64,000 nucleotides of DNA from Craspedostauros australis (Eukaryota > Bacillariophyta > Bacillariophyceae > Mastogloiales > Achnanthaceae): the NCBI GenBank assembly GCA_026770025.1, contig JAMXDE010000015.1:806001-870000 (forward strand), in the 5' to 3' direction. Position numbers and translations under genes: made by a program. The number at the start of each line of letters is the position of its first letter. The stretch's first letter is position 1. Below the pieces are notes generated by a model. The model was not told the DNA's origin. It worked only from the letters and a program-made list of their open reading frames with translations, and searched no databases. Shown one piece after another: positions 34,502 to 44,103 of this stretch.

Positions 34502-35326
34502 TTAGCGTCGACTGGCAGGTATTCCCTCAGTTGAACAACTCCAAACTTGTTGATGATGTCGTCGGCGATGATGCTGATGGATGGCGATGTTGTGTTGGCG
34601 GTTGTTGTTCCGGAGCGGACATGTGGTGACTCTCTGCTGAGGTGTCGGTGTCTGCTTTGTTTCTGTGCTGCCGCTCCCCCTTGCTGTTGACGTGTCGGCG
34701 ACGTTGGTGGCATCGTGTTCGTCCATGTCGCGCAAAAACGTCATCACCGAACTTCGGCGAAGTGTTTCGTTCCAAAACGACGTTTTCTTTCGTCTTTTCG
34801 TGTTGAAGTCGGTGAAGTTCGACATTGCCGAAACGGCGAAGAAATACGCAAGGGTCTGGCAAAAAGAAGTTATGATGCACATCAGGCACATAGTCGTGCT
34901 TGAAAGCAACAGGGGGAGGGCAAGGGGATGGGGGAAGAGGATTCGAAGGACATCAAGGTGATGGCAACATGTGTGACCCTTCTTTGTGGCATCGGAGGAA
35001 TCTGCAATGGACAAGAGAGGACATCCGGTCGCCATACCTCGTCCATCGCGGTAGGAATTCTCTCGCTGGGCTGAAGAGGAGGCGGCACCATCGTTGACTA
35101 CGACTATTCTACTCATACGATACACCGAAAGACTTTGGGTTTCGAGATAGACAGCGGCAAGAGCCATCGCAGTACCCCAGCTCTGCTCATCTTGTCCATC
35201 ACCTGTCCTGGACATCGCCGACACCGACGGACTTTGGGAACTCGCGAGTCCCAGTTCCAAGTTGGTCGAGTTCGTTTGGGTGGTTGAGTTTGTGGCAACA
35301 GGAATCATGGTAGTAGTACCAATCAT
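34502..35326 (-). CDS. Doubtful hypothetical protein
   Basis: A minus-strand frame with ATG at 35326 runs 274 codons to a stop at 34502-34504. The sequence is Ser/Thr-rich at first, has one hydrophobic segment in the middle (LALPLLLSSTTMCLMCIITSF broken around residue 145) and ends in a His/Arg/Gln-rich stretch. No domain is recognised. It lies upstream of the hydroquinone reductase gene in the same orientation. Composition looks partly non-coding, so it may be chance. Confidence 0.22.
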   Translation of the reverse strand: MIGTTTMIPVATNSTTQTNSTNLELGLASSQSPSVSAMSRTGDGQDEQSWGTAMALAAVYLETQSLSVYRMSRIVVVNDGAASSSAQRENSYRDGRGMATGCPLLSIADSSDATKKGHTCCHHLDVLRILFPHPLALPLLLSSTTMCLMCIITSFCQTLAYFFAVSAMSNFTDFNTKRRKKTSFWNETLRRSSVMTFLRDMDEHDATNVADTSTARGSGSTETKQTPTPQQRVTTCPLRNNNRQHNIAIHQHHRRRHHQQVWSCSTEGIPASRR

Positions 35327-35582
35327 GGTATCGTCTCCTCCGTGGTACCATGGCTTGTTCCTGATCTGGCACGAGGAGCCTGCAGTTCCCACCTTGCCTC
35401 AACTCGCCTCAACTCACCTCACCCACTCCATCACACTCACACTCACACTCACACTCACACCATACGCGTCCTTCCATGAATCAAATGTAGCTGTACTATC
35501 GCGTATTACCATACATTCCATCTCTTGACATATCGCTTCGCCATCACTCGCTCGCTCGCTCCCCATCCAAGTCGCTTCACCT

Positions 35583-37205
35583 TCATTTCCGCTTGTTGGC
35601 CTTGAGCGCGTTGTTCATTTGCTGCTTGCCCATCATGGCAGAATGTCGCACGGGAACGGGCCGCAGAACGGCTGACTTGCCCCACTGCAGCAGTACGATA
35701 GCGAAGAGGACGGAGCGGTACTTGTGCAGGATGCGGCCGACCTTGCGGAAGAATTGGACGACGTAGACGGCACCCTTCGTGGTGCGCACGGTGCGCTTGA
35801 TTGTCTTGGGCGTGATGTTGTGGCAGATGTTGGTGACCTGCGATATGTGATTGTCGCTGAGTTGCATGCCCGCCATGCTGGACCATTGCTTGAACTGACC
35901 TTCGTTGGTGTTGTGCAGGAACTTGCATATCGTGTCCTGCGTGGCGTCGTCTTCGAGTCGTTTGGATACAGATTTGAGGACCGATTTGGCCAGGCTGGCA
36001 TCGTTCTTCTTGTTCTTGCCCGCCTTCTTGTTTCCACCTCCAAGACCGCCGAGCAGCAAGGAGGTTGGGTTGAAATCTCCCGTGAGCAGCGACGACAGCG
36101 GCGACGAATTGGATGACGCGTCGGAAGAACCCGACAGGAGCGGACTCTTGTTGAGCAAGGATTCGAGCAGGGCGTTGGATGGATCCGACGACGAAGGCTG
36201 GGAGCCAAGCGAACCAAACATGGAGCCGAAGGGTGACGTCATCCCATCTGGCGAGAACAAGTCGCTGGAGGAGGAGTCTCTCATGAGCTTGCCGTACAAC
36301 GCAACGCCTTTGGAATCGCCGAGGAAGGCGGCGGATCGTGCATCCGCCAAGGCACCCTCGTCATCGCCGATGGCCAGCTTGGCCTTGGCGCGTCTGTGGT
36401 ACGCTCTGGCACGCACCGGTGGGGCGACAGGGATGGACGGTACCTTCTGTTGCTGCTTGCTTGTGGTGGGCACCGAAGCAGCCGAAGGCATCGCATTGAT
36501 CAAGTCTTCCACCGTTACTTCGCTCTCCTCTTTATCGCCATCATCCACGTCCACGTCCACGTCCACATCGATATCAGCGTTATCGGCAGCGTTATCATCC
36601 GCTTCAGCCGATTCATCCAATTCTCCTTCATCGCCATCATCATCATTGTCCTCGTCACCTACCGCTTCGTCTGCTTCATCTTCGTTGCCGTTCATGCTGC
36701 TATCGTCATCTTCATCAACATCAATATCATTATCATTATCGCCATCATCACCTTCCTCAACCACCCCGTCTTGTAGCAACTTCGTGCACGCCGCGATGCA
36801 TTCCTCATGCTGGCCATCCTTGAGGGCGCACAAGGTCTGATGCAGCAGACACGTGGTGTATTCCTGCGTGATCTCCATCTGATCGGACGCATCCTGCATC
36901 TGATGGATGATGGGTTCCAGCGTCTGCGATGCCTGATGGAAGATGCTGGACGCATGCGCGAAATCGCCTTCATCGTGCAGCTCCTTGCCTTGGCTGCGTA
37001 ATATGGTGGCCTTTTCGCGCAGATGCGTCCAGTCGTCGTCTTCCATCACGTCGATGCCGCCGTCGTTGTCGGAATTGCCTCCGCGTGGTAGCGAATGCGG
37101 TCGTCGCATCAATGCATCGGATCGTGTGGCCTCGCATGCCAACGGTATGCGGCAGCCGATCGCCAGGAGGCACGTTCCAAACACCAGGGTTCGCATACTC
37201 AACAT
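35583..37205 (-). CDS. Secretory-pathway TPR-like protein with acidic insert and C-terminal membrane segment
   Basis: 540 residues from ATG 37205 (chosen because it opens a clean signal peptide: MLSMRTLVFGTCLLAIGCRI). The mature N-terminus has helical repeats (DWTHLREKATILRSQGKELH, FAHASSIFHQASQTLEP, ALKDGQHEECIAACTKLL) of TPR type. A ~75-residue insert made almost only of Asp, Glu, Asn and Gly splits this region from a further TPR-like unit (ARAYHRRAKAKLAIGDDEGALADARSAAFLG). A Ser/Leu/Gly-rich linker follows, then a conserved-looking C-terminal helical part (HISQVTNICHNITPKTIKR) and a hydrophobic helix (VLFAIVLLQWG) near residue 505. This suggests a luminal TPR protein anchored in the ER or a related membrane. 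Function unknown. Confidence 0.72.
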   Translation of the reverse strand: MLSMRTLVFGTCLLAIGCRIPLACEATRSDALMRRPHSLPRGGNSDNDGGIDVMEDDDWTHLREKATILRSQGKELHDEGDFAHASSIFHQASQTLEPIIHQMQDASDQMEITQEYTTCLLHQTLCALKDGQHEECIAACTKLLQDGVVEEGDDGDNDNDIDVDEDDDSSMNGNEDEADEAVGDEDNDDDGDEGELDESAEADDNAADNADIDVDVDVDVDDGDKEESEVTVEDLINAMPSAASVPTTSKQQQKVPSIPVAPPVRARAYHRRAKAKLAIGDDEGALADARSAAFLGDSKGVALYGKLMRDSSSSDLFSPDGMTSPFGSMFGSLGSQPSSSDPSNALLESLLNKSPLLSGSSDASSNSSPLSSLLTGDFNPTSLLLGGLGGGNKKAGKNKKNDASLAKSVLKSVSKRLEDDATQDTICKFLHNTNEGQFKQWSSMAGMQLSDNHISQVTNICHNITPKTIKRTVRTTKGAVYVVQFFRKVGRILHKYRSVLFAIVLLQWGKSAVLRPVPVRHSAMMGKQQMNNALKANKRK

Positions 37206-37810
37206 GGTCTGTCGTGGAGCCAACCTGCTGTCCCTTTCCTTTCCTTCTTCCTGCAATGAATGCACGATGCGGATGCAGATGTTAGGTCTTCCGTTGGAAT
37301 TGGCTTGGGAGTACAGTTGAGGATAGCACTAAACTCTGTAGCAATCGAGATGGCAGCACCGTCGACAGTCAAGCGACTACGATTTTGTTGCAGAACGGAT
37401 GATGGATCTTCTGTCTTGTTTGTGCGCAGTGGTGTTGTTGTGTTGATCTCCTGTGGATTGGGCTGTGTCTTTCTCTGTTGTGTTGCGTGGCAGTCATCGC
37501 GATGATCTTGTTCCTCTCGTCTGCACGTATGTCAGGCATCTGCTGACACTTGGCGATTCTTGAATCTGTCGACCCATCGGATTCACACCAGCCACCAGCA
37601 CAAGATACCTTCGCTTCGTTCCAAGATTCATCGGCACATCGCGCTTGCGATGAATGGATGACTGAGCACTCGTGGTATACATCGTAAGACATCCATCCAT
37701 CCATCCACTCTACTCCAGAGCAGTGGCACTTCACCTGCTCATTCGATCATTCGCTCATTCGATCACTCACCCATACCCACCATACACACATCGCACTGCA
37801 GTACACCAAG
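37206..37810. promoter_or_regulatory. Divergent intergenic region (putative bidirectional promoter)
   Basis: 605 bp between the starts of the TPR/membrane protein (minus) and the RNA methyltransferase (plus). It must contain both promoters. A CCATCCATCC microsatellite occurs at 37689-37706. No individual motif is convincing. Confidence 0.5.
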
Positions 37811-39637
37811 ATGATGCGCAGCGACGAACTGGCGACGGAACCGAAATCCAAGCGCAAACGCGGCATGAACCCCTTGTCGCAGGCGCGTGGCAAGCAGCAA
37901 CGGCATGAGAACATCTGGTTCCGCCGTTCAGGTGCTGGCTATGACCTCTTCGTGCAGTACTACATGCAGCAACCTGCAGGTACCGTCTGCGGTAGCACGG
38001 TCGATGGCGATGATCTCGTCGCATTCAGGGGCACGGTCAGGTCCGGTCAGCAGTCGTCGTCCGACGCACAAGAGAACAATAGCAACAAGCAACCGCAACC
38101 GCAACCGCAACCGCAACCGCAACAACAGCAACGAGGCATGTCACGTGCTGCCAAGAAGCGACGCAAGAAGAAGAAAAACACCAAGCCGCAGGCGCTTGAT
38201 GACGCCACGCCACAAACAACCATCGAGCCGTCCAACTCGCAAACAACAACAACGCAACTGCCAACGCTCGCGCACATGGAAACGCTGTTGCAAGGCGATG
38301 ATCGTCCCCTCCTTCAGGCATGGAGCAAACATTCCAAGAGCGCCACTGACAACAACAACAACAGCAAGAACGCGTCACTCGCATACCTCCCATTCTTCCA
38401 CGCATTCTCTCGGCCATTGCCGCTCACATTGCGGCTTCGCAAATCACTGTTGCCGCAGTCGCAGCTCGATGACGTGCGCGACTACATCCTGAAGGATGAT
38501 ACATTCCGCAAGGTGGCCTGGAGTGACGAGTATTCCGAAATCTACCAGGCAACGTCCGAATCTGGATTGTTCAAGGCGGCGCTGTCGCAACAATTTCCGA
38601 AACTGCATCGTCAGATCGTGGCGTGGTCCGAGTCCGGTGTCTTGGCGCGTCAGGAAATCGGCAGTATGTTACCTGTCATGGTGCTGTATCGATTGGCGCA
38701 AGAACGAAGACAGCGCAAAAGCAATGGCGGCGACAGAGACAGTTTCATTGACGGGTTAAGATACGGCGCGCGCGTCGTGGATATGTGCGCCAGCCCTGGT
38801 TCGAAAACGATGCAGGCATTGGAGATCATCGCAGGTGCACCCACCAAAACGAAGAAACCAGGACGCATCATCGCCAACGACATCTTGCAATCCCGACTCG
38901 ATAGCTTGCAGCAGGCCGTGCAACGATCTGGCATTGCCGACAACCTCATCGAACGCATCACGTACTCCTGCCAAGACGCCAGCAAGATCGAACTGCCCAC
39001 AACGCGCACTGCGTGGAACATCCTGGTCTGCGATGTCCCATGTTCCGGCGACGGCACGATCCGCAAGGACAAGCACGTACTGCCCATGTGGAAGCCCCAG
39101 CTGGGCAACGAACTGCACACAACGCAACTGCGCATCTTGGTGCGCGCCTTGCAATTGATGCCGGTCGGTGGCATCGTGTGCTATTCCACCTGCTCCCTCA
39201 ATCCCATCGAAGATGAAGCCGTCGTGGCGGCGGCTTTGCGCAAAGTGGAGGCGGTGGAATTGCTGGACATGCCGCAATTGAACGGATTCACGCATCGGCC
39301 CGGCATATCGACCTGGCGCGTGGCGACTTACTTGGATGACGGCGGCGACAACAACAAAGACGGGGATAAGGACGGCGCCAAGAACGACGACGAGGACAAG
39401 CAGCAGGACCACAGCGACAGCGATGATGGAGAATCCGCACAACTGAAGTGGTTTGCGTCGTGGCAAGAAGCTAGAGAATGCAATCAGCATCATGCCTTGC
39501 CCAAGACCTTGTGGTCCACACAAAAGGGCCAATCGGACACGAACGAGTCCCTTCACTTGGAACGATGCGTGCGCCTTTGGCCGCAGGATCACGACACTGG
39601 AGGTTTCTTTCTTGCCCTTTTCACCAAGACGGAGTAG
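37811..39637 (+). CDS. NSUN2/Trm4-like RNA cytosine-C5 methyltransferase
   Basis: 608 residues in a single exon, ATG 37811 to TAG. Enzymes of this RsmB/Nop2 class methylate C5 of cytosine in tRNA, using one cysteine to attack C6 and a second to release the product. Visible motifs: N-terminal HENIWFRRSGAGYDLFVQYY; LPLTLRLRKSL; SAM site VVDMCASPGSKTMQ (~322); DILQSRLDSLQQAVQR; motif IV DVPCSGDGTIRK with release Cys (~411); motif VI CYSTCSLNPIEDEAVV with catalytic Cys (~460). The DVPCSGDGTxRK form and the following WKPQLGNELHTTQLRIL match the NSUN2/Trm4 branch. A Gln-Pro repeat and basic KKRRKKKKN stretch (~90-125) and an Asp-rich insert (~515-540) are lineage additions. A nuclear location is likely from the basic runs. 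Confidence 0.93.
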   Translation: MMRSDELATEPKSKRKRGMNPLSQARGKQQRHENIWFRRSGAGYDLFVQYYMQQPAGTVCGSTVDGDDLVAFRGTVRSGQQSSSDAQENNSNKQPQPQPQPQPQQQQRGMSRAAKKRRKKKKNTKPQALDDATPQTTIEPSNSQTTTTQLPTLAHMETLLQGDDRPLLQAWSKHSKSATDNNNNSKNASLAYLPFFHAFSRPLPLTLRLRKSLLPQSQLDDVRDYILKDDTFRKVAWSDEYSEIYQATSESGLFKAALSQQFPKLHRQIVAWSESGVLARQEIGSMLPVMVLYRLAQERRQRKSNGGDRDSFIDGLRYGARVVDMCASPGSKTMQALEIIAGAPTKTKKPGRIIANDILQSRLDSLQQAVQRSGIADNLIERITYSCQDASKIELPTTRTAWNILVCDVPCSGDGTIRKDKHVLPMWKPQLGNELHTTQLRILVRALQLMPVGGIVCYSTCSLNPIEDEAVVAAALRKVEAVELLDMPQLNGFTHRPGISTWRVATYLDDGGDNNKDGDKDGAKNDDEDKQQDHSDSDDGESAQLKWFASWQEARECNQHHALPKTLWSTQKGQSDTNESLHLERCVRLWPQDHDTGGFFLALFTKTE

Positions 39638-40047
39638 AGCATAGCACATCGTCGCGATTATCTGACATCGTCTATTATACACCCTGTTATGTACGAGCAT
39701 ACTCTCCTCACATGCTGCAGTAATCTTGAAGTGGGCCGACATTGGACACGATGAGGAATAGGAGAATGCAGATAGAGCCCGGTCATCTTGGTGATGTCAT
39801 TTCAAAGTCGGACAAAATTAGGTACTCTTTAAGTGGTACATCAACTCACTACTCTCCCCCCAAGACTCTATCACGGATGCTTCGCTATTCTGCCGACCTC
39901 AAATCGGTTGGATACCTGCGAATCATCGGCTGCAGAGCGTATGTGCGTGTGTGTACGATCTATGCAAGTTGTTCTCACGCACGATTTGTTGCTGTCGCAC
40001 TCTCCATCCGCGTGGCATGAGCTGCGGTAACTGTATGGCATGGTATC
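39638..40047. other. Convergent intergenic spacer, no gene seen
   Basis: 410 bp between the ends of the RNA methyltransferase (plus) and the double-HSF factor (minus). Nothing beyond presumed 3' ends is visible. Confidence 0.5.
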
Positions 40048-42362
40048 TCACGACCCCTTTTTGTCTGGACCTTGTGGATCGCCATTGTTCTGTTGCTGAA
40101 CAAGACTGTTGGCGAACTGGAATACGAAATCGAGCACTGCTGCCTGCGGCTGGTTTTGGTTGTTGCCATCGCCATTGCCGTTGCCGTCCGGCATAACTGC
40201 GACGGTCGGTGGGGCTGGTGTCGTTTCGGCGCCGTTGATTTGGAACGCTGGTAGCGTTGCCGTTGGAAAAGGACCAGGTGGGATGAAAGTGGTGTTGGCG
40301 AGAGGTTTGTAGCTGGCGTCGGGAAGGAGATTCTGCCAATTCGTCGACAGTTCGTTCTTTTGTTCTTCAGTGTTGGTGGCGCTGTCGGAGTCGGTGGTCT
40401 GCGCACTGGCTTGGGTGCTGTTAACGATTGCTGAAACTCCGGGAGGAGGCATCAATGCGCCACCAAGTGGTACGAAGATTGGCGGCTGCTGTGTTTGGAC
40501 CTGACCAGGCGCCATGTGAATCGGTGGCAGGCCAGCAACAATCGGTGGTTGCATGTTTATCTGCAACAATTGCTGCGGCTGCGGTGGCAGTATCTGTATC
40601 TGTTGCTCAAGTGCCTGCTTACGGGGAGACAAGATACCGCCGTCGCCCAGTACGATGGGATTGCATGGAGTACCATCGATACTGGTGCTCGTAGCTGCGT
40701 CAGCAGTGGGTGATAGCGCAAATATCGGATCGGTGTTGAAATCGGGTTTGTACTTTCGGGACTCTTCAGGCGATGACATGTGTCTCGTGAGATGTGGGTA
40801 CCCTCGGATCATTAGCTGGGGGATCCAATAGGAGTCATGACGCAAAACGTGTATCATCGAAGCGGGGTAGTGCAACCCAATGCACCGATTCACATGTGGA
40901 GCAATGCCGATTTCGGAAGGATACGCAATGTGTGTTTGTGGAGTACGCAGATTGAACAAGTGGCTGTGAGCGATGAGGGAGGCAGTTTTGATGGTTTTGT
41001 CATCGCTTTGAACAAACAAATGGTTCTCTGCACGCTCAAAGATTTGATAGAACCGATTGGTTTGGAATGCTCTGGCGTGCCATACGGGCATGTATGGTGG
41101 GTGCGTCAAGGTTCGTTGAGAAACCCCCCTAATTGTCTCGGAATCACATTCAGCTTCATTTACACGAGAGATTGCTGGTGAGAAACGATAAGCTCTGGAG
41201 CTCACCCAAGCACCACGAAAGATGCAAGACGATCCTGAGACAAGAGGTTGCTCCTTTCTTCCCCTTCCCTGCCGTCTTTTTTCGCACTTACCTCATGATA
41301 GAACGATCCCGAGTTTGCTCCCGCAATGAGGAAGGTGAATCCGTAATTAAGCAGCGACTGAAAGAACTGCGCGAGGTTGTCGTGTCCAAAGCAAGCCCGC
41401 AGTTTGTCGGTGCTGAGCTTGGAAGCGTCGATGATGCGAAAGCTGCGACCGTTCGGCATCCAAGAGATGAATGGATGCTCTTCCTCTAGAGCCAGAACGC
41501 GATGAAGGCTCTGAGGAAATGCCAATGGTACCGTTGGAGGCAATCCTACCGTCAGAGGTTGCTGCTGCGCTTCTTGTTGTTGCTGCTCTTCTTGCTGCTG
41601 TTGCTGCTGCGGATACACCCCTCGCTGAGCTTGTGGGGGAACCAAAGTGTGAAGTGGCTGGTTCTGTTGACTTTGAGACTGCTGTGCCGTTGCAGAGCTC
41701 TCATGCATGGGTGTTGCTGGGGAAGGTGCGGCCGAGCGATCATTACCGCCTGACATGGCGCCAGTCCCCCCATTGGCGAGGCTCATGAGGAGCTCAACCG
41801 ACAACTGTTGCCCCAGGTGCCTGCCCGTCGGCACCGTGGCCTGACGACTCTGAGACTGCTGCTTCTGAAGTTGGGATGTGTCCTGCGAAGTGAACGTGGA
41901 TTGATCCTTTGTTGCTGCTGCAGGTGTTGATGAAGCATCCCTCCCATTCACGATGACAGATGCGGGCACGAGGCCTGTCCCGGACACCGTGGCCGCTGAC
42001 GACGCCGCCTCCAACGCAGCCTGTGCCTCGGCAGCAGCACGTGTTGTCTTGATAGTGGATCGCGTCATGAGGCAGCACAGATTCGGCTGACCTCGCACGA
42101 AGTACGGGTGGCAGTAACCGCACCGCGCCTTGTATCCAAGGCGTATCTGCACGAAGCCCCAGATGTTGAGATTGCGTTGGAAGGACTTGTACTTGTGCGA
42201 TGTGAAGAACTTGGGCATGACGACACGTTCGAAGCCGTCGATGTCATGCACGGAGAAGGCCTTGTCCTCCATGATCCAGCTCACGATGCCCTTGAAGTCG
42301 CCATCCTCCGCCTGATCCAGCATGCGATGCAGCCTCCAAGGGAACTGCAGGTTGATCACCAT
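40048..42362 (-). CDS. Transcription factor with two HSF-type DNA-binding domains (two exons)
   Basis: Exon 1 (42362-41292) and exon 2 (40815-40048) join at phase 0 to 612 residues. The first HSF domain fills residues ~5-100: FPWRLHRMLDQAE, ISWIMEDKAFSVHD, FERVVMPKFFTSHKYKSFQR, LNIWGFVQI, and YFVRGQPNLCCLM. After a Gln/Ser/Ala-rich linker a second, separate HSF-like domain occupies ~279-372: FPQSLHRVLALEEEHPFISW, MPNGRSFRIID, FQSLLNYGFTFLIAG, and across the splice junction SFYHE-LMIRGYPHLTRHM. Its recognition helix lacks the RQLN/RNLN arginine. The tail is Pro/Gln-rich with NGN repeats, plausible as an activation region. HSF expansion is known in diatoms; two domains in one chain is unusual. 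The join rests on the GTAAGT donor, the tcccccag acceptor and restored domain continuity. Confidence 0.85.
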
Positions 42363-44103
42363 GGTGCGAGTAATCTGCGCTTGCCTCAGTCAACCGCCCA
42401 CCGACGTTCCCCAGCGGTGGTCTCGCCTCGCCTCTGCCGGAGTGTCCCGTTATTTGGGCCACTTCGATGTTTGTGTGTGGTCTCAATCAAGCTTGGGTAT
42501 CAGCGTTGGCTGCAGTGGTGGTAACAACAGATGCTGAGGCGTGCGCAACAAGGCCCGCCAAAGCGAAGTATGGTCGTGGAAGGATGCTGTCAGCGCTCTC
42601 GACAACAAGTGGGAGTTTTCAGACTGTTACGGCAGCGTAGTCGTATGGTGTGGTAATGAATGGAAACAGCCCCGTTTGGACTCGCTGGGCAGCTGTTGGC
42701 TGAGTGGTTGTTGGAGCGGAACAGAGCAGAGCCTGCAATTTGTCCGTTCCTACACCCCTGATTCCTTGACCCTCATGACGGCTTCACCCAAATCGTATCG
42801 GTGCGACTGGCACGCAGTGCTGGTTCGTATGGTATTGGTGCGGTCACTACGGAACAGAGCAAAAGAAGAACTATTTGGACAAGAACGGATGTGACCGGCG
42901 TTGTACGCGGAGGTACCGCAATCAGAGACGAACAACGAACCCGAGCCTCCCCACGACAGGGGATGACTCGTTTACCGATACAAATGATAATCTAGCCAAC
43001 GTGAAAACTGACGCAACTGTCGAATTCCAATGTCAGTCCCAACAAGTCTGTGCAGCCGCAGTACAATCCGACTGTGGGATTTGTGCCTCTTTGGTCCACC
43101 CTGATGTGATCGTTGGTTGCAGTTCCGTGACCATTGTTGTCACACCAGACAGAGACTGCGACAAAATGCGGCACCGTGGACATTTCTCTGTATGGTGTTG
43201 ACTCGCGATCATGTTCGGGTGCCGATTTGATGCGTCGTTCTACACAGGCACACTTAATGATAGAGGTTGAGTAAACCCACACAAGAATTCTCTTCCGCTA
43301 CTATTAAGTACGTGAGCTTAATAAAAGGGCTCGCCGTTCTCACTGGTGTTGTTGGCGTTTTTGGACGAGGCCAAAATGGGAAATGAAATCCTTTTCATCG
43401 TGCGAACCCTTGTATGAATGGACAACTTCGATCAACGCAGTCGTGAGAGTAGATCGACTTGATAGATTAACTTCAGGTCAATGTTAGTCCATCGAATCGG
43501 TATCAGCCAAAATTGTCCAGAACAAAACAACAACATCAACGAACGACTGACGTACTTCATTCAACGTATTCTCTGCGTGTGTTGATGGCCATCATTTTCC
43601 ATGCAGTTTTGGGTGGCACTTTGTTCGATGGGCAGAAAATTACAGGAACGACCGAGTTGCTGTTGTCGGTCGGTTGGTTGGTTGGTTGTGGCAAGTTGGC
43701 TGATGGGTTGTTGATGCCATTGTGGTCGAGAGCAGACCGTCACCTTGAAGGCCTCTCGAGTTGCGTGGTGGTGTCACACACCTCCAAGAGTACACGTACG
43801 TCTCAGTTGCAAAACGAAGCAGAACAATCTCCAGAAACAGAACTCGGCCAAGGACATCAGAGACTCTCGCCATCGCCATCGACGACGTTGGCTACAACAT
43901 CAACATCGACCTTATTCCCTCCTCTTCGTTTCGGTCTGAGTGATCGCGGCATTGGCGATAGCAGTGATACGATACACACATCGAAAATAGAAATATTTGT
44001 CTTCATTGATCACATCAATCAATCAATCAATCAAGCACATCCGTCTCTCAGTCCGTCCCCACTTCGTCCGCATTGCCCAATTCCGCCTCAAAAGACCTCC
44101 ACG
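42363..44103. promoter_or_regulatory. Divergent region between HSF factor and PPR gene
   Basis: 1.74 kb between two divergently transcribed genes; it should contain both promoters and leaders. Short open frames (for example 42875-43201 plus) have no recognised content. The 590 nt before the PPR start codon are open in the PPR frame but begin without an ATG and read as low-quality protein, so they are taken as leader. Confidence 0.4.

Noticed and set aside
35905-36840. 311-codon Ser-rich plus-strand frame
   Set aside because: Mirror image of the acidic insert and linker of the TPR/membrane protein on the minus strand.
43513-44103. N-terminal extension of the PPR protein
   Set aside because: The frame is open upstream but lacks an ATG at its start, and ATG 44104 opens a sensible leader peptide; treated as 5' leader.
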